A DNA stretch of 12,183 bases, from the NCBI GenBank assembly GCA_044371535.1, contig JBILTL010000060.1, positions 1-12,183 of the forward strand. Reading direction: 5' to 3'. A program made the translations under genes and the position numbers. The notes beneath the pieces are model-generated. The model had not been told where the DNA came from. It searched no databases and saw only the letters and a program-made list of their open reading frames with translations. How positions within the stretch are numbered: position 1 is the first letter of the stretch; each line of letters opens with the position of its first letter. This document shows positions 1-5,592 of the stretch, piece by piece. The DNA comes from CAIZGX01 sp044371535. GTDB taxonomy: Bacteria; Bacteroidota; Bacteroidia; Flavobacteriales_D; Sanyastnellaceae.

Positions 1-1009
1 GATGGGCGGAGTTATCGTGAACATGATTGTTGGATTCGTTCTATATGCCATTATCCTAGGTATGTGGGGACGCGATGTTCTTCCCGTTGAAAATGTGAAG
101 TTCGGGGTGCACGTGAACGAAACCATGAAGGCAGCCGGTTTCCAAGAAGGAGATAAAATTTTAGCGCTCAACGGCGAACGTCCTGAGAGCTTCAGTGAAG
201 TAAACAAATCGCTTCTCGTAGATAATATTTCAACCGTTACCATAGAAAGAAACGGACAGAAAATGGACATTTCAATCCCCGCTAACATTGGTCAGCAATT
301 GGTAGACGGAGGAGTAAAGTCTGCCCCTTTTGCAGTGCGTCTTCCATGCGTTGTCGATAGCGTAGTGGCAGGAAACAAAGCGGCTGAAGCCGGTTTAATG
401 AAAGGAGACAGTGTTGTTGGTCTTGGCGATGTTCATTCGATTTACTTCAACGACATCAAAGCAGAATTGGCAAACAAGAAAGGACAAACCGTTCCAATGT
501 GGGTGAAGAGAAACGGACAAGAAACGCAATTGAATGTTGGAATTAACGACGATGGTACCATTGGTTTCATTCCGAAAGCAGATGTAAAGCAATTTGGTGT
601 TGAAACCCTTCATTACGGTTTCTTCGCGGCTATTCCAGCAGGCGCAGCTTGGGCGTGGGAAACGTTCACCGACTACGGAAGTCAATTGAAGTATTTATTT
701 TCGTCATCAGGAGCGAAGCAAGTAGGCGGATTCGGATCATTTGCAAAAATGTTTCCTGACACTTGGGACTGGGCTATCTTCTGGGAACGCACTGCGTTCA
801 TCTCATTGATCTTAGCCTTCATGAACATGCTTCCGATTCCAGCTTTGGACGGCGGACACGTAATGTTCTTGCTTTGGGAAATGATTACAGGAAGAGCAGT
901 GAGCCAGAAAATTCTTGAAAAGGCTCAAATCGTTGGAATGGTGCTTCTTTTAGGCCTCATGCTGTGGGGAAATATCTTAGATATTTTCAGAGCTGTTGTT
1001 GGAAAATAG
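1..1009 (+). CDS. rseP: RseP-family site-2 zinc metalloprotease, C-terminal part (5' end outside window)
   Basis: This is an inner-membrane intramembrane protease of the M50/site-2 family, which cuts transmembrane substrates such as anti-sigma factors and signal-peptide remnants. About 335 residues are visible. The reading frame is open to the left edge, so the ATG at base 2 is an internal methionine and the HExxH zinc motif lies upstream, off the window. What can be seen is a first membrane segment (GGVIVNMIVGF), two PDZ-like modules (around EGDKILALNGE, residues 48-60, and AGLMKGDSVVGL, residues 130-141), and the C-terminal hallmark PALDGGH with its zinc-ligand Asp at visible residue 283. 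A last hydrophobic segment precedes the stop. The motif order and PDZ pair fit RseP well. The 3' end of the gene carries the -33 element of the following tRNA promoter, and no terminator separates the two. Confidence 0.95.
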   Translation, partial: MGGVIVNMIVGFVLYAIILGMWGRDVLPVENVKFGVHVNETMKAAGFQEGDKILALNGERPESFSEVNKSLLVDNISTVTIERNGQKMDISIPANIGQQLVDGGVKSAPFAVRLPCVVDSVVAGNKAAEAGLMKGDSVVGLGDVHSIYFNDIKAELANKKGQTVPMWVKRNGQETQLNVGINDDGTIGFIPKADVKQFGVETLHYGFFAAIPAGAAWAWETFTDYGSQLKYLFSSSGAKQVGGFGSFAKMFPDTWDWAIFWERTAFISLILAFMNMLPIPALDGGHVMFLLWEMITGRAVSQKILEKAQIVGMVLLLGLMLWGNILDIFRAVVGK

Positions 1010-1027
1010 AAAACGTGTTTATATTTG
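999..1027 (+). promoter_or_regulatory. Bacteroidota-type promoter for tRNA-Leu
   Basis: A TTG at 999-1001 is followed after 18 bases by TATATTTG at 1020-1027. This matches the known Bacteroidota primary-sigma consensus (TTG at -33, TAnnTTTG at -7). The -33 element lies inside the last codons of rseP. Transcription should start at about 1031-1034, just before the tRNA. Confidence 0.7.
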
Positions 1028-1030
1028 CAC

Positions 1031-1046
1031 TCCTCTAATGAGAGGA
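1031..1046 (+). promoter_or_regulatory. Short hairpin in tRNA leader
   Basis: TCCTCT (1031-1036) pairs with AGAGGA (1041-1046) around an AATG loop, a perfect 6-bp stem ending three bases before the tRNA. It sits at the predicted 5' end of the primary transcript. It may affect RNase P or 5'-end processing, but that is inference. Confidence 0.4.
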
Positions 1047-1049
1047 AAT

Positions 1050-1131
1050 GCCTAGATGGCGGAATTGGTAGACGCGCACGACTCAAAATCGTGTGTCTTC
1101 GGGCATGTGGGTTCGATTCCCACTCTGGGTA
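1050..1131 (+). tRNA. tRNA-Leu, anticodon CAA
   Basis: The gene folds into a full class II cloverleaf that reads UUG. The acceptor stem is GCCTAGA (1050-1056) with TCTGGGT (1124-1130), including a G1-U72 pair that also occurs in E. coli tRNA-Leu, and the discriminator is A1131. The D arm contains AATTGGTAGAC. The anticodon stem is CACGA/TCGTG, with loop CTCAAAA at 1082-1088 and anticodon CAA at 1084-1086. A long variable arm, TGTC-TTCG-GGCA (1094-1105), marks a leucine/serine-type tRNA. The T arm is GTGGG-TTCGATT-CCCAC (1107-1123). The 3' CCA is not encoded (CAG follows), so it must be added by CCA transferase, as is usual in Bacteroidota. The gene has its own promoter and terminator and looks monocistronic. 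Confidence 0.97.
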
Positions 1132-1136
1132 CAGAG

Positions 1137-1162
1137 AAAGGCTTCTTCGGAAGCCTTTTTTT
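1137..1162 (+). terminator. Rho-independent terminator of tRNA-Leu
   Basis: A perfect 9-bp stem, AAAGGCTTC/GAAGCCTTT, with a stable TTCG loop (1146-1149) runs into a tract of seven T (1156-1162). It begins six bases after the tRNA and closes that transcript before the tandem repeat. Confidence 0.93.
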
Positions 1163-1177
1163 ATTGCGAAATTTTTT

Positions 1178-1417
1178 CGCAGAATCTTGTGTAACATCTT
1201 TCGTAGAATCTTGTGTAACATCTTTCGTAGAATCTTGTGTAACATCTTTCGCAGAATCTTGTGTAACATCTTTCGTAGAATCTTGTGTAACATCTTTCGC
1301 AGAATCTTGTGTAACATCTTTCGTAGAATCTTGTGTAACATCTTTCGTAGAATCTTGTGCAACATCTTTCTTAGAATCTTGTGCAACATCTTTCTTAGAA
1401 TCTTGTATAACATTTTT
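1178..1417. repeat. 24-bp tandem repeat (minisatellite), 10 full copies plus a degenerate remnant
   Basis: Ten head-to-tail units start at 1178, 1202, 1226, 1250, 1274, 1298, 1322, 1346, 1370 and 1394. A decayed eleventh starts at 1418. The consensus is CGYAGAATCTTGTGTA followed by ACATCTTT. Units 1-8 differ only at the third base (C,T,T,C,T,C,T,T). Units 9 and 10 begin CTT, unit 9 has TGTGCAAC, and unit 10 has TGTATAAC and ATTTTT; unit 8 already carries TGTGCAAC. Copies are thus almost identical at the tRNA end and diverged at the arsR end. There are no spacers, so it is not CRISPR. A unit with CGT is stop-free in five of six frames, so long open frames here (8-residue repeats such as SFVESCVT or KDVTQDST) do not show coding. 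The array fills most of the region between the tRNA terminator and the ars promoter. Its function is unknown. Confidence 0.97.
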
Positions 1418-1437
1418 CGAAGAATATCGTAATATTG
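1403..1437 (+). promoter_or_regulatory. Candidate ars operon promoter
   Basis: TAATATTG (1430-1437) differs from TAnnTTTG at one base. The nearest plausible -33 TTG is at 1403-1405, inside the last repeat unit, with a long 24-base spacer. The predicted start, near 1445, would give a leader of about 10 bases before the arsR ATG. The match is weak. Position and overlap with the palindrome support it more than the sequence does. Confidence 0.35.
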
Positions 1438-1443
1438 CAATAT
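1424..1443. promoter_or_regulatory. Candidate ArsR operator palindrome
   Basis: ATATCGTAAT/ATTGCAATAT is an imperfect inverted repeat with 8 of 10 positions paired, directly upstream of arsR. A shorter perfect 12-bp palindrome, ATATTGCAATAT, is nested at 1432-1443. ArsR/SmtB repressors bind AT-rich palindromes over their own promoters. This one would cover the candidate -7 element, so metal-free ArsR could block RNA polymerase. This is inferred from position and symmetry. Confidence 0.5.
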
Positions 1444-1454
1444 ACAAATACAGA

Positions 1455-1784
1455 ATGGGAACCACAAAGGCTGAACTTTTTACAAAGAAACAAAACGATG
1501 TAGCGTCATTGCTGAAAGCCATTGCACATCCTGCACGTATTGCTATTGTTGAGTATCTAATGAACGTAGAGTCTTGTGTATGTGGTGATATCGTAACCAA
1601 ACTTCCCCTTGCGCAGCCAACCGTTTCACAACATCTGAAGGAATTGAAGTCAGCTGGAATCATTCAAGGGTCTATTGAAGGGAATTCGATTTGCTACTGC
1701 CTGAATGAAAAGTCCATTCAAAAAATAAAGGTCTATTTTGAAATAATAGAGACGAAAATTTCGAAACAAAATAAATGTTGCTAA
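1455..1784 (+). CDS. arsR: ArsR-family arsenite-responsive repressor
   Basis: This is a 109-residue winged-helix repressor of the ArsR/SmtB family, which leaves DNA when arsenite binds and so induces its own operon. Visible features are an N-terminal helix with AIAHPARIAIVEYL (residues 22-35), the metal-site motif SCVCGD with Cys41 and Cys43, and a recognition helix LAQPTVSQHLKELKSAG (52-68). Wing residues follow, then a C-terminal NKCC that adds two more cysteines (108-109). The ATG at 1455 is chosen because the protein then has family length and begins after the operator. The frame is open upstream through the repeat, the terminator and the tRNA, but has no ATG between the tRNA terminator and 1455. 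It is the first gene of the ars operon, with one base to the next start. Cys41/Cys43 plus the terminal CC could form the three-thiol arsenite site; that last point is inference. Confidence 0.93.
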   Translation: MGTTKAELFTKKQNDVASLLKAIAHPARIAIVEYLMNVESCVCGDIVTKLPLAQPTVSQHLKELKSAGIIQGSIEGNSICYCLNEKSIQKIKVYFEIIETKISKQNKCC

Positions 1785-1785
1785 T

Positions 1786-2259
1786 ATGAAAATCTCAGAA
1801 TTGAAAGCGCGATTAAACGATGTGGATACGCTCGTTTTCGAATTGCCAAACGGCACAACAGTTCCAGCACATTTTCATGTGACGGAAGTAGGATTGGTTA
1901 CCAAACACTTTATCGATTGCGGCGGTACCGTTCGCAACGAGAAGGTTGCCAACTTCCAACTGTGGGAGGCAAACGATTTCGATCACCGCTTAGCTCCTTC
2001 AAAATTCTTAGGCATTATTCTTCAATCGGAAAATTTATTCGACATGAATGAATTGGATGTAGAAGTGGAATACCAATCGGAAACCATTGGCAAATACCAC
2101 TTGGAATTCAATGACGGAAAGTTCAAGTTACTGGCTACGCAAACCAATTGCCTCGCACAAGACAAATGCGGAATTCCTCCAACAAAATTGAAAGTGGAAT
2201 TAAAGACAATCGGTACAAACACAAATACAACCTGCACGCCTGGTGGAGGCTGCTGCTAA
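1786..2259 (+). CDS. DUF6428 family protein of the ars operon
   Basis: This 157-residue soluble protein resembles the DUF6428 family, found in Bacteroidota arsenic operons between arsR and acr3. Its biochemical role is not established. There is no signal peptide or membrane segment. The N-terminal half has the segment PAHFHVTEVGLVTKHFIDCGG (residues 27-47), with two histidines and Cys45. The C-terminal third carries Cys122, Cys128 and a tail CTPGGGCC with Cys150, Cys156 and Cys157. Closely spaced cysteines at the end, in an operon for arsenite, suggest binding or handing over of trivalent arsenic, but this is inference. It starts one base after the arsR stop and ends 12 bases before acr3, so it is almost certainly co-transcribed. 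ArsR also ends in CC. Confidence 0.85.
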   Translation: MKISELKARLNDVDTLVFELPNGTTVPAHFHVTEVGLVTKHFIDCGGTVRNEKVANFQLWEANDFDHRLAPSKFLGIILQSENLFDMNELDVEVEYQSETIGKYHLEFNDGKFKLLATQTNCLAQDKCGIPPTKLKVELKTIGTNTNTTCTPGGGCC

Positions 2260-2271
2260 ATCATTTTTCTT

Positions 2272-3306
2272 ATGCAAGTGAAACTAAAATTTCTCGATCG
2301 CTTCCTTACACTGTGGATATTTCTGGCTATGGCTGTAGGAGTCGGACTTGGCTATTTCTTTCCGAGTATTGCAAACATCACCAACAGCCTTTCAGTTGGA
2401 ACCACAAACATTCCGCTCGCAATTGGATTAATTCTAATGATGTTTCCGCCCTTAGCAAAGGTGAACTACAGCCTCTTACCGAAAGCGTTTCAAGATAAAA
2501 AAGTCATGACGCTTTCGTTACTCTTGAACTGGATTGTGGGTCCCATACTCATGTTTGTTTTAGCCATCGTATTCCTGCGTGATCAACCGCATTACATGGT
2601 TGGATTAATTCTAATCGGACTCGCGCGATGCATTGCCATGGTTATCGTGTGGAATGATTTGGCTGGAGGAAACAGAGAGTACGGTGCATTGCTCATAGCA
2701 TTGAACAGCGTGTTTCAAGTGCTGTCGTATTCGTTTTATGCATGGCTCTTCATCAATGTCCTTCCGAATACGTTAGGTCTCGGAAACTTCAGTGTCTCTG
2801 TTCCTATGAGTGAGGTCACACAAAGCGTTTTAATCTATTTGGGAATTCCATTTCTCGCCGGATTTCTCACGCGCTATTTCCTCATTCAATCGAAAGGAGA
2901 AGAATGGTACAACCGCAAATTCATTCCGAAAATTTCACCCATTACACTTTACGCATTGCTCTTCACCATTGTGTTAATGTTTAGTTTGAAGGGAGATAAA
3001 ATTTTGGAATTGCCGCTCGATGTTTTGCGCATTGCCATTCCGCTCGTCATCTATTTCGCACTCATGTTTTTCGTGAGTTTCTTCGTGAACAAATCCATGG
3101 GTGTAGACTACGCGAAGAACGCTGCGATTTCCTTCACGGCTACTGGAAATAATTTCGAGTTAGCCATTGCAGTTGCTATTTCTGTTTTTGGAATTCATTC
3201 TGCCGAAGCGTTCGTGGGTGTCATTGGTCCACTCGTGGAAGTTCCTGTATTAATTCTCTTGGTGAAAGCCAGCTTATTCCTCAAGAAAAAATATTATCAA
3301 TCATGA
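2272..3306 (+). CDS. acr3: Acr3-family arsenite efflux transporter
   Basis: This 344-residue inner-membrane protein exports arsenite using the membrane potential or proton gradient. Roughly ten hydrophobic segments span its length, as expected for the Acr3 branch of the bile/arsenite/riboflavin transporter superfamily, and its length is typical. The diagnostic segment GLARCIAMVIVWNDLAGG contains Cys120, equivalent to the conserved essential cysteine of the family. The segment FTATGNNFELAIAVAI contains Glu296, equivalent to the conserved acidic residue late in the fold. The conserved segment GPLVEVPVLI near the C-terminus is also present. The gene overlaps arsC by four bases (ATGA, 3303-3306), which suggests translational coupling of export and arsenate reduction. 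The gene looks intact. Confidence 0.95.
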   Translation: MQVKLKFLDRFLTLWIFLAMAVGVGLGYFFPSIANITNSLSVGTTNIPLAIGLILMMFPPLAKVNYSLLPKAFQDKKVMTLSLLLNWIVGPILMFVLAIVFLRDQPHYMVGLILIGLARCIAMVIVWNDLAGGNREYGALLIALNSVFQVLSYSFYAWLFINVLPNTLGLGNFSVSVPMSEVTQSVLIYLGIPFLAGFLTRYFLIQSKGEEWYNRKFIPKISPITLYALLFTIVLMFSLKGDKILELPLDVLRIAIPLVIYFALMFFVSFFVNKSMGVDYAKNAAISFTATGNNFELAIAVAISVFGIHSAEAFVGVIGPLVEVPVLILLVKASLFLKKKYYQS

Positions 3307-3716
3307 AAAACATTTTAGTGCTCTGCACAGGAAACAGTTGCAGAAGTCAGATTGCAGAGGGTTACCTGCGTCATTATGCCGGTGAAAGTGCAAACGTATA
3401 CAGTGCCGGTGTTGAAACACACGGTGTGAATCCACGCGCTATTTCAATCATGAATGAAGTAGGAATCGACATCTCAAAACACACGTCGAATCACGTCGAC
3501 GAATACGCGAACATCGATTTCGATTTTATCATTACCGTCTGCGACAACGCAAAAGAACGCTGTCCGTATTTCCCTTCCAAGGCTGAAAGATTTCATTACA
3601 ACTTTCCCGATCCGGCAAAGGCAACGGGCTCGGAAGAAGAAATTATAAACGAGTTTAGAAGAGTGCGATTACTTATAGATGATTATTGCAAGGATTTCGT
3701 AGATAAGTTTATTTAA
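3303..3716 (+). CDS. arsC: Arsenate reductase ArsC, LMW tyrosine phosphatase-like, thioredoxin-coupled
   Basis: This 137-residue cytoplasmic enzyme reduces arsenate to arsenite, the form Acr3 exports. The N-terminal P-loop CTGNSCRS (Cys8 to Arg14) binds the oxyanion, with Cys8 as nucleophile. The redox cysteines Cys80 and Cys87 lie in ITVCDNAKERCPYFP. Their spacing from Cys8 (72 and then 7 residues) is the same as Cys10/Cys82/Cys89 of the Staphylococcus aureus pI258 enzyme, the thioredoxin-coupled type. Asp103 in FPDPAKA is the general acid. The presence of both extra cysteines separates it from plain low-molecular-weight phosphatases. It is the last recognisable ars gene. No hairpin terminator follows, and the next start is 39 bases on, so some read-through into the DUF1003 gene is possible. 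Confidence 0.94.
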   Translation: MKNILVLCTGNSCRSQIAEGYLRHYAGESANVYSAGVETHGVNPRAISIMNEVGIDISKHTSNHVDEYANIDFDFIITVCDNAKERCPYFPSKAERFHYNFPDPAKATGSEEEIINEFRRVRLLIDDYCKDFVDKFI

Positions 3717-3755
3717 GGAAAATTCTAAGTGTAACTTGCTTGAAATTCTTTCCAG

Positions 3756-4466
3756 ATGAAAACATTTCAAAGCGACATTTCAAACAAGTCATTTTCTGTT
3801 GCTGAACGAATTTCAGGACATATTGTTCAGCCGAATATTTTGGGGTTAATACAAAGTGAAAATCCAAGTTTCACTATCGATTCACATTTGTCTATTTCTG
3901 AATTGAATCAATACCGTGAAAAATATTTGCGTGCACTTTTGGAAAGAGAACGTCTTGCTATTTCTGGGTTGGAAGGGGCCGTTCTCGCTTCAATAAGCAA
4001 TGAAACCACACTAGCAGACAAGATAGAGTTCGAAGACAATACTACCTATACCTACGGACAGCGTTTGGCCGATAATGTGGCTACTTTCGGGGGAAGTTGG
4101 ACCTTCATTATTGCATTCGGTGTGTTCTTATTTATTTGGATAATCACGAATGTTTTTGTTCTGGTATCACGTCCTTTCGATCCTTATCCTTTTATCTTTT
4201 TGAATTTGATTCTCTCGTGCATTGCGGCGCTGCAAGCGCCTGTGATTATGATGAGTCAAAATCGTCAAGAAGAAAAGGATCGAACGCGCGCGAAGAAAGA
4301 TTACATGATTAATTTGAAAGCCGAATTGGAGATTCGAATGCTTCATGAAAAGATAGACCACTTGATTCTTCACCAACAACAAGATTTATTGGAAATTCAG
4401 AACATTCAAGTAGATATGCTTAAAGATGTTTTGAATAAATTTGAAAAATCAACAAAGCAAGAATAA
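3756..4466 (+). CDS. DUF1003 family membrane protein
   Basis: This 236-residue inner-membrane protein matches DUF1003, a widespread family of unknown function. The N-terminal third is soluble, with VAERISGHIVQPNILGLIQ. The core holds a membrane helix WTFIIAFGVFLFIWIITNVF (from residue 115), the signature DPYPFIFLNLILSCIAALQ (142-160) with a second helix, and APVIMMSQNRQ. Such a hairpin would place both ends on the same side, probably the cytoplasm. From about residue 175 the chain is highly charged and heptad-like, likely a coiled coil (LKAELEIRMLHEKIDHLI), which may mediate oligomerisation. Its stop codon shares one base with the start of the DUF1801 gene, so the two form a coupled pair. No clear promoter is seen in the 39-base gap behind arsC. 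Confidence 0.88.
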   Translation: MKTFQSDISNKSFSVAERISGHIVQPNILGLIQSENPSFTIDSHLSISELNQYREKYLRALLERERLAISGLEGAVLASISNETTLADKIEFEDNTTYTYGQRLADNVATFGGSWTFIIAFGVFLFIWIITNVFVLVSRPFDPYPFIFLNLILSCIAALQAPVIMMSQNRQEEKDRTRAKKDYMINLKAELEIRMLHEKIDHLILHQQQDLLEIQNIQVDMLKDVLNKFEKSTKQE

Positions 4467-4906
4467 TGACCGTTACAGAATACGTGCAAGCTCTTCCTGA
4501 GGAACGAAGAGTTGTAATTGAAAAATTACAGAAAGTGTTTAAGAAAAATCTACCCAAGGGATTTGAAGAACAGATGAGTTACGGTATGGTTGGATATGTT
4601 GTTCCCCATAAGACTTATCCAGACGGATACCATTGCGATCCGAAGCTTCCGTTGCCTTTCCTTTCAATTGCCTCACAGAAGAATTTCGTAGCCCTTTACC
4701 ACATGGGTGTCTATGCCGTTCCTGAATTGTACAATTGGTTCGTTACAGAATATCCCAAACATTGCAAGTCGAAATTAGACATGGGCAAGTCTTGTATTCG
4801 CTTTAAAAAGATGGAAGACATTCCATACGATCTAATTTCGGAATTGGCCAAGAAGATGACGGTTCAAGATTGGATTTCCATCTACGAAAAAAATTACAAG
4901 AAGTAG
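4466..4906 (+). CDS. DUF1801 domain protein
   Basis: This 146-residue cytoplasmic protein carries a DUF1801 domain. The N-terminal helix region has VTEYVQALPEERRVVIEKLQ. The core signature follows: GFEEQMSYGMVGYVV, then PLPFLSIASQKNFVALYHMG. Near the C-terminus is the conserved segment KLDMGKSCIRFKKMEDIP. The family has the YdhG-type fold; one member, Bacillus subtilis YdhG (Fra), has been described as a frataxin-like iron chaperone, but most members have no known role and I would not transfer that function. The start overlaps the DUF1003 stop by one base. The stop (4904-4906) directly abuts the stop of the convergent minus-strand hydrolase, with no base between. Confidence 0.85.
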   Translation: MTVTEYVQALPEERRVVIEKLQKVFKKNLPKGFEEQMSYGMVGYVVPHKTYPDGYHCDPKLPLPFLSIASQKNFVALYHMGVYAVPELYNWFVTEYPKHCKSKLDMGKSCIRFKKMEDIPYDLISELAKKMTVQDWISIYEKNYKK

Positions 4907-5545
4907 TTATTCTCCTTTCACAAACGGATTTTCTCTTTTCTCTTCTCCAACAGTGGTGGTGTCTCCGTGTCCGCAATAAATAACTGTTTCTTCAGGAAGC
5001 GGATACATTTTTGTTCGAATGGAATGTGCCAGTGTTTCGAAATCGCCTCCTGGTAAATCCGTTCTTCCGATGCTTCTTTCGAACAGTACATCGCCGCTGA
5101 AAACAACACCTTCTTCATGGAAATAAAAAGCTACGTGACCAGGGCTATGTCCAGGGACGAAAAGCACATCTGTTTCAAAACCGTGTCGATTCATTTTTCC
5201 TTCATCAAGAATGTATTCAGGCTCTGGTCCTGCAGTGTAGGGAATGCCATACATGCCTGCAACCAATTCGCTTCGTTCAATGTTTACTTGATCTAAAGCA
5301 TGCGCTATACCCTTCAACCCAAATTCACGAAAGCAAAAATCGAGACCCATAATATGGTCTATGTGGCAATGGGTTAACCAGATGTCTACCACGGTTAGTT
5401 CTTCCGCTTTCAACCAATTCAAAAATTCAGATTCTTCGAGACGATTGCTCATGCCCGGATCAATGAGCACAGCTTGTTTTTCTGCGTTCCAAATGACATG
5501 GGTGTTCTCAGAAAAGGCGTTGAATTGAAAAGATTGAATATTCAT
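4907..5545 (-). CDS. MBL-fold metallo-hydrolase, glyoxalase II-like
   Basis: This 212-residue cytoplasmic hydrolase has a metallo-beta-lactamase fold. All metal ligands of the two-metal site are visible: HCHIDH (His59, His61, Asp63, His64), His133 in PGHSPGH, Asp152 in FSGDVLF, and His193 in CGHGD. The segment RSIGRTDLPGGDFETL is typical of the short, YcbL-type subgroup of glyoxalase II-like hydrolases, which lack the long C-terminal substrate domain of classical GloB. Hydrolysis of a small thioester is the likely reaction, but the substrate cannot be read from sequence. It is a single-gene unit. Its ATG is 47 bases from the start of the divergent envelope gene, and the gap may hold promoters in both directions. 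The stop abuts the DUF1801 stop. Confidence 0.92.
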   Translation of the reverse strand: MNIQSFQFNAFSENTHVIWNAEKQAVLIDPGMSNRLEESEFLNWLKAEELTVVDIWLTHCHIDHIMGLDFCFREFGLKGIAHALDQVNIERSELVAGMYGIPYTAGPEPEYILDEGKMNRHGFETDVLFVPGHSPGHVAFYFHEEGVVFSGDVLFERSIGRTDLPGGDFETLAHSIRTKMYPLPEETVIYCGHGDTTTVGEEKRENPFVKGE

Positions 5546-5560
5546 TGCGGCGAGGTATTT

Positions 5561-5568
5561 TATGTTTG
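5561..5568 (+). promoter_or_regulatory. Candidate -7 element for the envelope protein gene
   Basis: TATGTTTG fits TAnnTTTG exactly and lies 24 bases before the ATG at 5593. A -33 TTG at the usual spacing is missing; the closest are at 5534-5536 (24-base spacer) and 5545-5547 (13-base spacer). The 47-base divergent gap also contains TATTTTCG on the minus strand (5576-5569), a one-mismatch candidate for the hydrolase gene. Confidence 0.4.
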
Positions 5569-5592
5569 CGAAAATACGCTTACTTTGGTACT

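Noticed and set aside
1178..1417. CRISPR array
   Set aside because: Units are directly adjacent with no unique spacers, and no cas genes are present.
1056..1454. A 133-residue N-terminal extension of ArsR containing eight-residue repeats
   Set aside because: The open frame runs through the tRNA and its terminator and has no ATG after that terminator until 1455. The 109-residue form has the normal ArsR length and an operator just upstream.
925..1663. Two minus-strand open frames with KILRKMLH- and DVTQDSTK-type repeats (925-1467 and 1052-1663)
   Set aside because: They are antisense to rseP, the tRNA and arsR, and owe their length to the stop-free 24-bp repeat. No family or start context supports them.
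1050..3716. Genomic island carrying ars genes inserted at the tRNA-Leu gene
   Set aside because: No integrase is present and I see no second copy of the tRNA 3' end downstream. The ars genes do not look compositionally unlike their neighbours by eye.
5545..5592. Upstream TTG start (5545) for the envelope protein
   Set aside because: It overlaps the start codon of the divergent hydrolase and would place 16 residues before the signal peptide and remove the promoter gap.
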